A stretch of 64,000 bases of DNA from Acanthaster planci (Eukaryota; Echinodermata; Asteroidea; Valvatida; Acanthasteridae). The stretch spans positions 437,945 to 501,944 of the forward strand of contig NW_019091547.1 in the NCBI RefSeq assembly GCF_001949145.1. Direction: 5' to 3'. Below the pieces are notes generated by a model. It saw only the letters and a list, made by a program, of their open reading frames with translations, made no database searches and was not told the DNA's origin. Made by a program: the position numbers and the translations under genes. Below, piece by piece: positions 42,801 to 53,803 of this stretch. Positions within the stretch are counted from its first letter, which is position 1. Each line of letters begins with the position of its first letter.

Positions 42801-44957
42801 TCAACTCGACTGATGCTGGTGTGAGATATGGATATGGAATGGACTTGACATATACAGTACATTGTACACCTGTTTATGATAGTCAGGTATTCCTACTGTT
42901 ATTCAACATTTATGCACTAGAAAACAATTGTAAAATTGTAAAATCAGGTCGCAGTGAAAATTTCCATTCCGTTTTGGTGCGACATTAACATTTCTCATGG
43001 CTCTGACATTGACAAGCACAGTAAAACAAAGAAACATGTTGAATTTTCGTCACTAACAGGAACATGTATGTGTACATATGTATGCTAATTTTTCTGATAC
43101 ATTTTTTTATGCTAATTTTTCTGTTCCTTTTTTTAAGCCTACGTTCATGTACATGTTTACATGTACATGAACGTAGGTTAAAAAAAGTTTTGCCTGAGGC
43201 ACGTAGCAAATTACTCTATTTCGAGTTGCATTGTTGGCATCTCTGAAGATGGCAGCCATGCAAACGCTCTATAGGTCGAGAAAGGATGTAATACACGTGT
43301 ACCACCTGTGTGCAAACAGGATGGCCCCACAGTAACAGCTTCTAATTTTCTTCACTGGATTTTAATATCTAGTACCTTAATCAATTCAAGTAAGTACTGC
43401 CTAATTGCTCTTTGAACCTCTGGGGTCAGAAACAAAAGTTCTGTTGTTTCAGTTCACTTGGTTGAGTTTTAGAGAATTGAGGGTGACTGTAAGTCATGGT
43501 AAAAGGGTAGAGAGCCCTCTTGTGACGTGTCTCTTTGGGGCTTTTCGATAATGGCCACACGGTCACAGTTCCTGTGCCATCTCTTTCCACTATCTCCAGT
43601 AAATCTCCACTATTTTTTCCTATGTCCACAGGATCAAGAGTGCTGACAAGAAGTATATGGAGTCCTTCCATGAGGAGCTGGAACTCTTCAAAGAGCGCAT
43701 CCGCAAGAAGGCCCAGGAGAGGATCGACCGGGCTATGAAGGAAGCAGAGGAGGTGAGAAGAGGTGGTTTTATTTTAAAAACCTGTTCAGTTTGACTCGCT
43801 TTGCCTTTTAATATCACCGTCTGCTCCTCCATGCTGGAACAAGAGATGATGTGTTTCTACCTAGCGATAACAGCCCTACATCTATGGTGGAAACACAGCA
43901 CTTGCGTGCACAGGTTCACGTGCGTTTGGACGTGCCTTGTCTATGATTGGAATATACCATCTTCACATGTAAATGCATTTGCAGTAGCCTGGTTGAAAAC
44001 CAACCTGTCTCTTTTTTGCTAGCAAGGGGTTCTTTAAGTCAGAGGGGAGAACTGCGATGCCAAACTATTATGTTACTAACACTGTAATGTGACACCGGAA
44101 TGCACTGCACCTGTTCTGTACTCAGGTCTACAAGTTGAGGATGATTTGTTGACTGTTGCCTTTTTGATTCCGGTTTCAATAAGTAAAATGACTGATTCAG
44201 TAAGGGTTCATCTTACACAGTGAGTAAACAGCATTTGTTGAGAAAGGATATGTTCACCTGGATCTTACAAGAATTTCTCTTTATTCCTTCTCCCAAAAGT
44301 CTCCGAAAAGCTCCCTAGTTGAAATTGACCCAGTTGCCCTAATGATCACAGGAGTTTGCGTACTGTATTCCTTGTCAATCAGGAGATCATGTTACGTGGA
44401 ATTTTTAAAATATTGTTCTTGCCTTGAAGGAGATGGAAAAGGAACGACAGGCGAGACTAGGTCCTGGTGGCCTGGATCCAGTAGAGGTCTTTGAGTCGCT
44501 ACCCCCGGTTAGTTGATGTTATAATTTTTGTTTGGTTTCACCTCCGTGTCCTTGTTGCCTTTGTGTGTCACTGTGCCTCTTGGTGGTAGTTGAAATCTTT
44601 AATTTTTTAAAAAATGGGTTGGGGATTCACAGTAATAGTGACATGTACCAGGTACATGTATAGTCTCCTCAAGTTCTGGCATTTGAAGGTTCCTACATTT
44701 TCTTTTTTCACCAGGAACTCCAAAAATGCTTTGAGAGCAAAGACATTTCCATGCTTCAGAAGGTCGTGGGCACCATGGACCCAGCCGACGCGGAATACCA
44801 CATCAAACGGTGCGTGGACTCAGGTCTGTGGGTGCCTGGGGGTGGGGAGAAGGATGAAGGAGGGGCGGGGGATGCAGCAAAGGGAGGAGTAGCCAGTGAG
44901 AATGTTGAATTGGATGACGTAGCAAAGAATGAGGAACCGACTTACGAATCTGTGTAA
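30827..44957 (+). CDS. CDC37: Hsp90 co-chaperone Cdc37 (9 exons, complete)
   Basis: Cdc37 binds client protein kinases and Hsp90 in the cytosol and loads the kinases onto the chaperone. Nine exons with GT..AG borders and consistent phases give 1158 nt: 385 residues plus stop, against 378 in human. The N-terminal kinase-binding domain starts [11 protein letters not shown] and carries [10 protein letters not shown] with the casein kinase 2 site at Ser13; a charged coiled coil follows (exons 2-4, about residues 40-109). The Hsp90-binding middle domain holds RRWDD and [13 protein letters not shown], and the C-terminal domain holds [17 protein letters not shown] and CVDSGLWVP. The ATG context GCCAAAATGG is favourable. 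The acidic Gly-rich tail of exon 9 is less conserved, as in the family. All key motifs are intact. Confidence 0.97.
31750..32160. mobile_element. MITE with iterated subterminal motif, CDC37 intron 1
   Basis: Starts GTAAGTCCAATGCCTCATAA and ends with its inverted counterpart GAGGCGTCAGACTTAC. Both ends contain several copies of a 'GTCCGACGCCTCATAAG'-like motif, direct on the left and inverted on the right. No coding capacity. The family is not recognised. Confidence 0.65.
33487..33620 (+). CDS. CDC37: CDC37 exon 2
   Basis: Reads [20 protein letters not shown], containing the conserved phospho-serine 13 (codon 33490-33492), then [19 protein letters not shown]. Acceptor TTGGCAG; donor GTGAGT at 33621, phase 2. 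Confidence 0.96.
34494..34740 (+). repeat. Degenerate T-rich repeat, CDC37 intron 2
   Basis: Repeated 'TTTTTGCACA' and 'TTTTTGCATTA' blocks with an irregular period of about 17-25 bp. It is purine-poor on this strand and non-coding. Confidence 0.6.
35414..35483 (+). CDS. CDC37: CDC37 exon 3
   Basis: Short coiled-coil exon, [14 protein letters not shown], ending in phase 0. Acceptor TGCATCAG, donor GTACAT. Confidence 0.88.
36076..36165 (+). CDS. CDC37: CDC37 exon 4
   Basis: 30 codons of coiled coil, [20 protein letters not shown] and [10 protein letters not shown]. Acceptor CTTTACAG, donor GTAAGT. Confidence 0.93.
36300..37190. repeat. 57-bp minisatellite, CDC37 intron 4 (contains assembly gap)
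   Basis: Units of 57 bp (some 66 bp) share 'CACACAATCTGATGTCTGTC' and 'AGAGGCAG'. Because 57 and 66 are multiples of three, the minus strand stays open and reads as a repeated [16 protein letters not shown]-like peptide. It lies inside an intron, so I treat it as non-coding. A run of Ns (36735-36997) interrupts the array, so the true copy number is unknown. Confidence 0.9.
36735..36997. other. Assembly gap (263 N)
   Basis: Unknown bases inside the 57-bp minisatellite; probably a collapsed or unsequenced part of the array. A single N also occurs at 52141. Confidence 0.99.
37698..37970 (+). CDS. CDC37: CDC37 exon 5
   Basis: Reads [20 protein letters not shown], then [19 protein letters not shown] and [19 protein letters not shown], spanning into the Hsp90-binding domain. 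Acceptor CTACCTCAG, donor GTAAGT. Confidence 0.97.
38701..38816 (+). CDS. CDC37: CDC37 exon 6
   Basis: Reads [20 protein letters not shown] and [12 protein letters not shown]. Acceptor CTTTGCAG, donor GTGAGT, phase 2. Followed by the largest intron (4.8 kb), which holds a LINE fragment. Confidence 0.96.
39037..39553. mobile_element. Diverged TTAA-type MITE copy, CDC37 intron 6
   Basis: Homologous to 10313-10853 over about 400 bp and ending at TTAA (39550-39553) after 'AACAGGAGATAG'. The left boundary is uncertain; a TTAA occurs at 39037-39040. No coding capacity. Confidence 0.5.
40103..40729 (-). pseudogene. LINE linker region before reverse transcriptase
   Basis: 208-aa frame with [39 protein letters not shown] and [11 protein letters not shown], the usual signature of the stretch before the reverse transcriptase in CR1/Jockey LINEs. 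The frame ends before any FADD/YxDD motif. Confidence 0.75.
40800..41250 (-). pseudogene. LINE apurinic-type endonuclease remnant
   Basis: Visible motifs in order: [12 protein letters not shown], then in a shifted frame [23 protein letters not shown] (the GDFN motif with D for G), and [18 protein letters not shown] ending with a stop (TAG) where LINE endonucleases have a conserved His. At least one frameshift and one stop. Confidence 0.7.
41712..42200 (-). pseudogene. LINE ORF1-like fragment
   Basis: The 162-aa frame includes [19 protein letters not shown] and [18 protein letters not shown]. The order (basic/aromatic strand, then 'DKILILQ', 'DDLT', 'EKRQ') resembles the RRM/C-terminal RNA-binding region of LINE ORF1 proteins. 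The tail after about residue 120 looks random. Confidence 0.55.
43138..43177. repeat. Perfect 19-bp inverted repeat, CDC37 intron 6
   Basis: The left arm CCTACGTTCATGTACATGT and the right arm ACATGTACATGAACGTAGG are perfectly complementary around a 2-nt loop, extended by imperfect T/A flanks. In RNA this would be a long stem. It is built partly from the common ACATGTACATG motif. Confidence 0.85.
43632..43752 (+). CDS. CDC37: CDC37 exon 7
   Basis: Reads [20 protein letters not shown] and [20 protein letters not shown]. Acceptor GTCCACAG, donor GTGAGA. Confidence 0.96.
44430..44507 (+). CDS. CDC37: CDC37 exon 8
   Basis: 26 codons, [19 protein letters not shown], a diagnostic Cdc37 segment. 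Acceptor CCTTGAAG, donor GTTAGT (weaker than the others). Confidence 0.93.
44715..44957 (+). CDS. CDC37: CDC37 exon 9 with stop
   Basis: Reads [18 protein letters not shown] and [18 protein letters not shown], then a variable acidic tail ending ESV, TAA at 44955-44957. Acceptor TCACCAG. Confidence 0.95.
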   Translation, partial: ELQKCFESKDISMLQKVVGTMDPADAEYHIKRCVDSGLWVPGGGEKDEGGAGDAAKGGVASENVELDDVAKNEEPTYESV

Positions 44958-45540
44958 AAGAGTACTAGATGTTACGAGAATGATAACATTGATATTTTCT
45001 GTCGTACATTGACCTTTGATGTTGCTATTTCAAGTGGATGCAGAGAAAGGAATACTTTAAAGGAATACAGTAAGCCTATGGAGGAAGTGGAAGTTTAGAT
45101 ACATTGTGCACATACCAGAGGCCTTACCACTGTGGACTGCATGTAACATAAAACATGGTAAAAGGGGGTTTCCTAAAAAGGGGGCTAGCGGCGATATATT
45201 GTTGCCAGCTTTCCACAGTTCCGAACCTGTTATACATCAGCACACATGCTATATACTCAGCGTTGCATGGAAATTGTTTTCAACTGAATAATGTTACACT
45301 CCTTTTGCCTGCAAAAGGGAGTGTAACATTGCTTTGTTAATTATCTCACTGTTTGGGTGTTCAAGATGTGGCAAACATTGCTTACCTCTGCAGGTTCCTT
45401 TTACCTGGTGTCTGTGTTGCATGCTCTGCTTGTTACAATTGATAATTGGAGGTTCCAGCTAATTTTTGGTAATGTGAGTTTAAGTGTACTGAATATGCGA
45501 TTAAAAAGTTTAACTGGCACACACTTGGTATAATAAAAAA
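44958..45540 (+). other. Probable CDC37 3' UTR
   Basis: Runs from the CDC37 stop to a canonical AATAAA at 45532-45537, followed by a T/G-rich stretch. Contains a stable hairpin at 45290-45330. The poly(A) site itself is inferred. Confidence 0.5.
45290..45330 (+). repeat. Hairpin in CDC37 3' UTR
   Basis: AATGTTACACTCC-TTTTG pairs with CAAAAGGGAGTGTAACATT with one bulged base and a 3-4 nt loop, giving an 18-bp stem. Its position inside the presumed 3' UTR means it would be in the mRNA. Confidence 0.75.
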
Positions 45541-48500
45541 TGCCCATGTTTGCCTTTTAGAATACAGAGAACCATTCATGTGAGGTAGTACACAGATCTC
45601 TGTTCAAGTCCTTAGTATGATCTGAGCTGGGTTATTATAAAGCAATTACTACATACATGTAACAAACACAGCATGAAAATGCAGCATACATTGCCCATGT
45701 AGACATTTGTAATATACGGATAATGCATTGTAATGCTTGCCAGTGCAATGAAAAGAATAATTTCAGAAAGTGACAGATGATGGAAAAGTCCATAAAACCT
45801 TGTGGAATAGACCATTTCATCTTCCACTTTCTGAAATGGTTTCTTCCACTGCACGTATGTAAAACATTTGCCATCATGTTTGTACCATGCTTTAAATGAA
45901 TTCCTGACGTAATCTTTGTCTGAATAAATGCCTGCACTTATTGGAAAAGTTGCTGGTTGAAATGTAGCGGGTAGTTGAAAAGTAGCTAGAAGTCTCAAAG
46001 TAGCTGGTTACAGCTGGAATCAAACAGGAAGTTTTCCTTCGAAACCATTGCTGACTTTTTTAGATCACCAGCTGGTGATGGGGGGGACATGTAAAACTAC
46101 ATGATGCTGGCATGTCCAAATCTGGTGCCATATTTGTTGGGAGGGGTTTCAAACTGAAATTTCTCAATGTAAAAAAATGATCTTTTCATGGCTAAAGCTT
46201 TACATGCTTCGGGAAAGAAGGGAAATGAAACAATCCCCAAATCTACCTTTTTAATTTATGATAAAAATACCATGAGATTCCCATTTTGGGGAGGGAAGGG
46301 ATGGTCTCTGTTGGACCCCTTGATCCAATGGTATATGTAGGTAGTGGTCATAGAGTGGCTGGGTCATTCCATGAGGTTGGGGCACAATTTGTGATGGTGT
46401 CCATTGTTACGTGGGTTCCGTAAAAATGAACAGCTACATGCTACTCCGTGCATGTGGATTCAAAATTATACATCTTGCAAGGCTGAATACAGAGGTGTGT
46501 GTTATTTTTACATTGTAAATGATTCTACAGGTCAGGACAGGTAGTAAAAGTTACCCATGTAACAAGGACACCGTCACATGTGCCCCAACCTCATGAAATG
46601 ACCCGGCTCCTGGTTGAGTTTTGTCAATGTGTGTTGTACATACTGTTCTCATGCCACACACTGTGGATTAGAGAATTTTTTTGTGGCAGAGCTGCACTGT
46701 TTAATTCAATGGCATGTGATTGACAACATACATGTACTGTCCCAATTAGATGACAGATATTTAAGTTTTTCAAATCAGCCTGATATCTTTATTATAGAAC
46801 ATGCTTAATTCTCCCCAGTTTGATACAGCCTATTATACAGGCCACATTAATTGATCTTTACCAGAACAATTTCTGCTGCATTTTATCCAGTGAACTGTTT
46901 TTGTGGTTGGCTGTGTTAACGATGATGTACATGTATCCCAGTATAGATCAGACAAATGTACATGTAGATTTATCTGAGGAGATGCCACTCTTTTAAGCAG
47001 CATTGCACTTGTGCATTTTGCATGCAGTTTTGCGAGTCAAACATCCAAGTGACCAAAGATGCACGACACTTCGTGTACAACCTGTACAAATGCCTGGGGG
47101 CGCATTCATTAGTGCGATACATATGGCTGCAGTGGCATGCCCTGTGTATTTTTATTATGGCATTTGATTTTGGAAATTGTCCACACTGATACCTCATGGG
47201 TAAAACTGCTAACATCCTGGCAATTGGAAGGAAGAACGGATCTTATCCAACATGTACATCCAGGTGATCAGAGTTTGTGACCACTGTAAATACTGTCAAA
47301 TCACAGGATTATATTCTTAGGTTAGCATTGTTATGATAATCAGATGTTGCCTTAAAAATGCTGTTGTACATTTACATCTTCTTTTTTTCTTTTTTTTTGG
47401 TATTCTTAAGATCTACATACTGGGGCATGTTTTGATGACCCAAACCATGAACATATTTTAGCTTTGGTCATTAGTTAAGCATTTTCCCAACTTGGTTAAG
47501 CCTCTGTGATGTCATTGTTCCGAGCGAACGAGAACCAAATGTTGTTGTTGGTTCAGTGCCAGTTCAATATGATGGAATACAAACAGAGTGAATAAGTGAA
47601 GTATATCTTTCAAAATTTGTTGTTACATGCAGCTACTCAAAGAGATACTCCTTCTAGAACATACGTGAAGAGAGAGCAGCATTGATGAGAAACATGCAGA
47701 ATATTGAGTGTCAATGATGTTCATCCACAGTGTCATTCATTTCCTTGCATTTGCCTCTGTCAGATGATGTAACCGTTTGTAGTTCTCTGTTTTGGTGGGC
47801 CACCCTTAAAATATTCCTGGTTATTTTTTCAACTTCACATCTGTGTTTCTGGTTAGGGGTTGCCAAAACACGCCCCTGGTGACCTAATTATCAAACCTGA
47901 TAGTCAGAATGGCAGTGACAGGTAACAGTTGTAGATACAAACAAAACCCAATACTGAATGACATTACAACAGAAATAATACCAGACATGTTGACATTAAA
48001 CGTACTCAGGGTAACACGTACATGTATGTCCTGAGAAATTCTCCACTGGGCTGGGTAATTCTTGTTTCACCTGGCAAGACAACTGTTAGAACACATACTG
48101 TGCTCCACATAGACGTAACCAGCAAGACTGACCTATATAAGTTTTGTTCTTTTGGAGTGATGGGAGTTAGGCTTCCTGTAGCTGTGTGTCTCCAAATAAC
48201 ATGCAGCACCACACTGTAGTTTTGGAAATACCCGCAAAAGAAGGCGACAGTTGTCGTCCCCCCTTTACAAAAAAGTCTGGAAATACATGTTCCCTGATCA
48301 AGACACATTAAAGGACTTCCTCATCCCGTGTTCCTTTTAATTTTCTGTAGCTTAACTGATGATTGTTTAAGGTATTTCTCTCCAGAGATGATCACCCCCT
48401 CGAAACAGTCTTGAGGCCCCTTCTCATGATTAGGGCCCTGTTTTGTCCAGTAGGCAATACTTGTAGACTGTGTTGTTTCACACAGATCTGGATCACGATC

Positions 48501-50914
48501 AGTGATCTATCGTTGGTTTACAGACACCAAAAGTCACCTAATGCATGGTGTGAACCAGCTTTAGGATCACTGATTGAAATTCAGATCCATGTGAAACAAA
48601 CAGACCCTCAGAAATACACTTTGGCAGTCCTGCTGCTTGATTCTATCTATTTCAAGAACTCTAAGTCACTACTCTAAGTGACTTAGAGGTGTTGTTATTT
48701 TCATGGATGACAATGCTATGTGTTTTCTGAATCCAGCTTTTGTGGTGGTGATCCAGTTATGCCAACTCCGCTTTTTCAATCAAATTTTCCCTTGAGAGCA
48801 ACTGTTAGGTACCTAAAGCTCTTGAAAACGGTCGTACGGAGTTTCAGACCATGAGACCAAGTATTTTTCGCAAAGTCTGAAATTTTGTTCCCACAAATCT
48901 CTTATTTCCTCCCGACGACATTGTTCATGCCGTTTGTGTTAATCACAATGCACATGCATTATGCCAGCCAGTGGCCACACTTGCTCTGCATTTTGGTTGA
49001 CCATTTTCAGATGTTGGGGATGGCATCTTCTGTTCATTATGCGACATTCTGTGTGTATGTCTGGATATACAGTACATGTATATACGATATGCACTGCACT
49101 GTGTATAGCTGTGAAAGATTGCAAGATGTTACAAACCCTCCCCCGTTTTGCGGTGTGCGCGTGACATTCCATTTACAGTGTACAAGTGCATTTAAATGCA
49201 CTTATGTGTATGAGGTGGGTGTATGTCTGCGTGTAAGAAGTTTGTGCACAGGGTTCGGAGAGAAATGATGAACAACAGCAGGAATCTGGACTACAGTAGA
49301 CCTAGCAACAGCTGCCACCAGAGGAAAGTTGAACGTGAGTGATGCTATTTAATTGAAACAGAACATATTCCTGGCAGTTTTTATATGTACATATAGATTT
49401 GATGGGCCAGTATGCTTAAATTGTCTAATCCAGTTATTTTTAAAGCAATACTTTTTGGTAAGGCCTGTACAGGCAAATCCAGAGAGCGTGGTAATGCTGT
49501 CAATGGTAATGATCAGTGGCCTGCACCGATATGGCAATAACCATGATGATAACTATCGCGCTTCACTACTGTTGTACGTGCAACAGTTGCCCCTTTACAA
49601 AACCCAATATTGTGGCATATTTGAGGGGCCATGGGAAAGTGACCAATGAAATGTTGCTAGATTTGTCGTGATACTTGAGTAGAAATGTTTACACCGGTAC
49701 TCTGAACAAACTCGGGTCTTCCAAATCTCGATTTTTATATCCAGCTGCAGTTTCACAGGAACTTCAGAATCACAATCGCAGGGGTATGACCTAAAGAAAC
49801 TCTGTCTGTACAAAGCTGTTATACAAAGGCCCAGGTTTGGAATTTTCTCATATGGTTTGAGCACTGAAGATCTCATATGTATTCGATCTAGTCACAGAAA
49901 ACAGAGTGGAGGGCCTCATCTAGATGGTTTGGATGTTGTTATGAATTGCTCATGCACCTTTGGAAGCCATCAGCCAGGAGCTTCATGCCTTTCCCATGTA
50001 CCTATCAGCCACTGAATAGTGATTCTGAAAAGTTTCAAAAATGGCTCTGGAGTGGAGCAAATTTGTTTAAGTTGCATTTACATGTAAGTCCACTGTCAGT
50101 TTATTACTCAAGTACTGTCGGACTCTTTTCATATAGTAGTTAATTTAGTTGGTGTTTGTCATCGGTTTCAGGGGTGCAGTGATGGTGATGGTATTTACAG
50201 TGACCTACATGTAATACCTGCTGCTAGTTCACCGAGCAACCAAACTCAGCCGGCAATGGATCTTAAGGGATCGTGAGGTGCAAATTGAAAATTTTTTCAA
50301 GGATATTAAAAATGTATGATATAACCTGGTGATCTGATAAAAATTCATGTCCTAGAAACCTTCAAATACCTGCTTAAACCCATCCATGGTGATGTCAAAT
50401 TGCTTCAACTGAAGAAAGTACAGCTGATTATCTGTCACTTCTACTTTATGTTTCAAAAGGTTTAACTGTCCACATTCAGTTTACTGTTTATTTTGGTGTC
50501 TTTGACAGTGTAGCTTAAATGAACTTTAGTAGACTTACTGTAAACATCAGGCACTGTTTTAGGTGGCATTCAGTCTGTGACTTTGCAATATAAGCTTGTG
50601 CCCAGATCTTTATGCTCTTGTCCTACTCCCCTTTTTTACTTCATTGGGCCAGCTGTCACTCCTAATTAAGGAGAACCAGAGCCATGTGTGGATGGTTCAT
50701 TGTAACTGGTGAGTTTTGAGAAGTCACTTCGAGAAGAATGACACAGCTAAGGAGAAGAGGTGGCACATCATTCAAATTGTTTTGGAAATACTGTTGAGTT
50801 TTATAAAAAAAAAGCTTGTTATTTTCAGCTAGAAATGAAAAGTAGCAAGTAGAAAACACTCGTTCGAGATTTTCCTTTTAAACTTGTAAATACAACACTG
50901 AGACATCTGAAGCC
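45541..50914. other. Non-coding region downstream of CDC37
   Basis: No frame on either strand shows recognisable similarity or exon-like structure; only repeats, including the MITE at 46361-46604, and a small hairpin (CTAAGTCACT/AGTGACTTAG) at 48660-48685. Confidence 0.5.
46361..46604. mobile_element. MITE with ~55-bp inverted termini
   Basis: The left end GGGTCATTCCATGAGGTTGG continues through 'GGCACAATTTGTGATGGTGTCC'-like sequence to ACGTGGGT. The right end is its imperfect reverse complement, closing with TCATGAAATGACCC. Flanked by GGCT on both sides, a possible short target duplication. No coding capacity. Confidence 0.8.
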
Positions 50915-52981
50915 ATGAAAGATGTCTCAGGGGGTCATTACAATCACACTGTCGTAGAAGTTGGTACCTTAATTAACAGCTCAACACAAACACCCCAGGC
51001 ACAACGGGTCTTGTGCAGAAACCCTGTCAGACCGCAAGTATGTACTCCTAACCAGCCACAGAGGAGTTCAGAGTCAGTAACTGCTGGATCCTTGGTCAAG
51101 ATCAAAGATGACGCAAAAGAGGTTGGAATCCATTTTACACTTTGGTTGAGAATCGTGGACTTGTTGCAAGGGAACATTTTTATTTAATCAAGGAGAACGC
51201 CAAAGACGAGCAGTTTTGCTGACAGCCTTTCTAACTTTATTGTTTGGAGGTAATTCCCTCCGGAACGATTGCAGCGTTGCAGAGTCAGAAGACGTTAAAC
51301 AAAGTAGAAATGCTGTAAAATCAAGATGTATACGTCGTCTTTCATTTTTAAATGTGCCAGCAGATAGAGACTTTAATAGCGACCACGATACAGGCCTATG
51401 GATGATAGACCAGCCGAAAATTACACTGCGTCTAATATACTAACCGAACAAGAACAGCAGGGTAGAAAAGAGACTGATCAGCCATCAAGAGCAGCTGGTG
51501 ACAACCTCCGGACAGGAGAAGCATGTGATGGTGAGCAACTCGCAAGAGAACTCCCTGACAACAATCCCTGCCTGCAGAAATAGAGCATAATCCAGCCATT
51601 CTTGACAGCTACAGAGTCCAAGTTGAAACAATGCAGTACCACATCCCATCAGAAAACGAGGCGCAGAGAGGAAAAGCACCAAGTCCTTGCAGAGACGTAC
51701 CGGTAACAGCCCAGATGCCCGAAACTCCGATTGGTGATCCAGAGAAATTGGCAAAAGACTACAGTAACAGAAAGAGAGTGTCATGGGCATTGCACGCAAC
51801 TTTCATTTTTCTCATGGTGAGAAAGAAGATTTTTTACTAGGTATGGCTTTGACTGTACAGAAAGGGGAAGCAAATAAAAACATGCCTGCTTGGAATGGGA
51901 CCTTCACGACAGGCGATATATAATTTCTATGTTGGAGATGAGAGAATTGAGAGATGGATTTTCTCTGTATGATGACATTGTCCAGGATAACTCTGCAACA
52001 CATTTCCATGTTTTGGCTCACGAAATAACTTCATTTGCTTGACACGAAAAACCCAACGGAAATAATCGAACTGCTCCGACAACTATTGCCTAGTTTCTTT
52101 GTCCCTAGAAGACAAACTGATACACCAGACAAGATATGGGNCCACCACCACCATTGGCATCACATGCATAAACAACGAGCAGGTGCTAAACGATGTAAAG
52201 TGGCACTCTCCCAAGGAGATGTGGATGACACAAATATTTGCCTTGAAGGATTCTAGAAGCAACGCGGAAGCGAATCTAGGGACAGACGGTGTTATCTTAA
52301 ACAGCTTTATCCGAAGTCTGCTTGAGCAAGGTCATGATGCATATGCTGACATGGATACAATGTTTCTACATGCATTACTCGGAGGGGACTTGTCTCCCGC
52401 ATCCGAATCGGGGTGGAATATCTACATGGAGATGGCAAAGCAGATAAGGGCATAGAACGGTCGGGCAGAAGGTCCAAGCTTGGACTTAAATTCTCCGCGT
52501 GCTTTAAGATCATCTACTGGATTTTCTGACTGATCACATTGCTATTGGTCCAAACCACGCAATTTCTCGTCAATTTGAGAAGCTAATAAAACTCCTAGTG
52601 AGTTTGCTACCAGATCAGGCATCCCAAATATCGGTCACAGTGAAAGGCAACAATGGATACAACGAAAAAAAAATACATCTTGAAAAAAGGATACAACGAG
52701 CATTGCGAAATCCTGTATCAAATGTTTCTGCCAGAAATGTGCATCGAGGCAAACAAGGGGTGTTCACACAGCGTTTTGACGACTAGGGGATGCTGCAAGA
52801 CTTCACTCTCAACACTAATACTGCAAAAGTTATTCTTGCTCCCCCTGCTGATTTCAGCATTGATACAGCATTTCTAGATATTCTGGATTGGGTACTTGGC
52901 GAGTCTTTCCATCCGCAGCTTCTACCGTGTTATATAAAATGTGGAAAAAAGGCGTCAAAGAATTTGCTGAGGGAAGTCTAA
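50915..52981 (+). pseudogene. Unidentified decayed coding-like region
   Basis: A series of + strand frames without introns, separated by stops and frameshifts. The clearest are 51398-51583 (polar, Gln/Glu/Arg-rich), 52143-52455 (VLNDVKWHSPKEMWMTQ, SFIRSLLEQGHDAYADMDT, MFLHALLGGDLSP) and 52598-52981, which read in one frame with a TAG at 52784. Amino-acid composition is protein-like, unlike the flanks. I do not recognise the family. It could be a decayed retrocopy, a transposon gene or an accessory gene of the neighbouring virus-like element. Confidence 0.4.
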
Positions 52982-53760
52982 ATTTCAATGTTTAAAGCAC
53001 CGAAATGAACACTGGTCGTTGTTACAAAAAATTTTACTAGTGTATGAAAGTTCAACATCACGACTTGTACAATATTTCATTGTTACTGTAGGAAAAGCCA
53101 TGATGAAAGAGAGCGTGAGATGTCAAAATGTAATGAATTTTACTGCCAGTTTAGCCGTAGTCAGTAATTACAGTCGTCAATCATCATTGCAATCGTGAGG
53201 TTGGCCAGTTTCTGATTTTTTTATCCGTAGCAATATCCTAATGGAATGATTTTTCTTGGAGCTCTAGCTCTGTGAATAAAATAAGTCCCTCTTAAAAATT
53301 CACGTTAGGATTTCCTCCTCAAGAAACATATTTTAATTCAGAACACTTTTTAAAAGCTTATTTGATAAAATTTGGACCCTTCATTAAAACCTTTGACTAT
53401 ACAAATGCAAGTTGGGGAGGGTGACGAATAACTGAGTCCCATAGGCTACAGCTTTATAGAATTTATATCCCTAACGGATTTCAAATCTTTGGGTACGGTA
53501 GAAACAGACCCTTCAGATGGCCTTTTGCGGCTTGTTAGATAATCGTTACAAAAAAAATCACTTCCAATCCACGAGACGTGGTTTGGTTCTCTTTTTTCCA
53601 TGCAATGTAGTTAGACAATTATTTAAAAAGTCTGTTTCCTGTCTATTTTTTTCTTTCTTTGTTTAAATTGCAGTCGCTGGACTTGGTGTTATGTTGTACA
53701 ACGTATTAACTTAAAATATTGACTTAAACCTAAATTAAAAAGAAAAAGGCATTAAAAAAT

Positions 53761-53786
53761 TCCCTTTCTCAATTTTGAGAAAGGGA
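53761..53786. terminator. Hairpin just past the last minus-strand gene of the element
   Basis: TCCCTTTCTCAA and TTGAGAAAGGGA pair perfectly over 12 bp around a 2-nt loop, beginning 18 bases past the stop of the gene at 53804. Possibly a transcript 3'-end signal. Some large DNA viruses use hairpins this way; here that is inference. Confidence 0.5.
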
Positions 53787-53803
53787 TTATTTTTGGCCCT
53801 AAA

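Noticed and set aside
45612-45998. 128-codon minus-strand frame
   Set aside because: Hydrophobic and low in complexity with no recognisable family and no repeat copies here; probably chance.
48885-49268. 127-codon plus-strand frame
   Set aside because: Built largely of TACATGTA-type sequence; composition is not protein-like.
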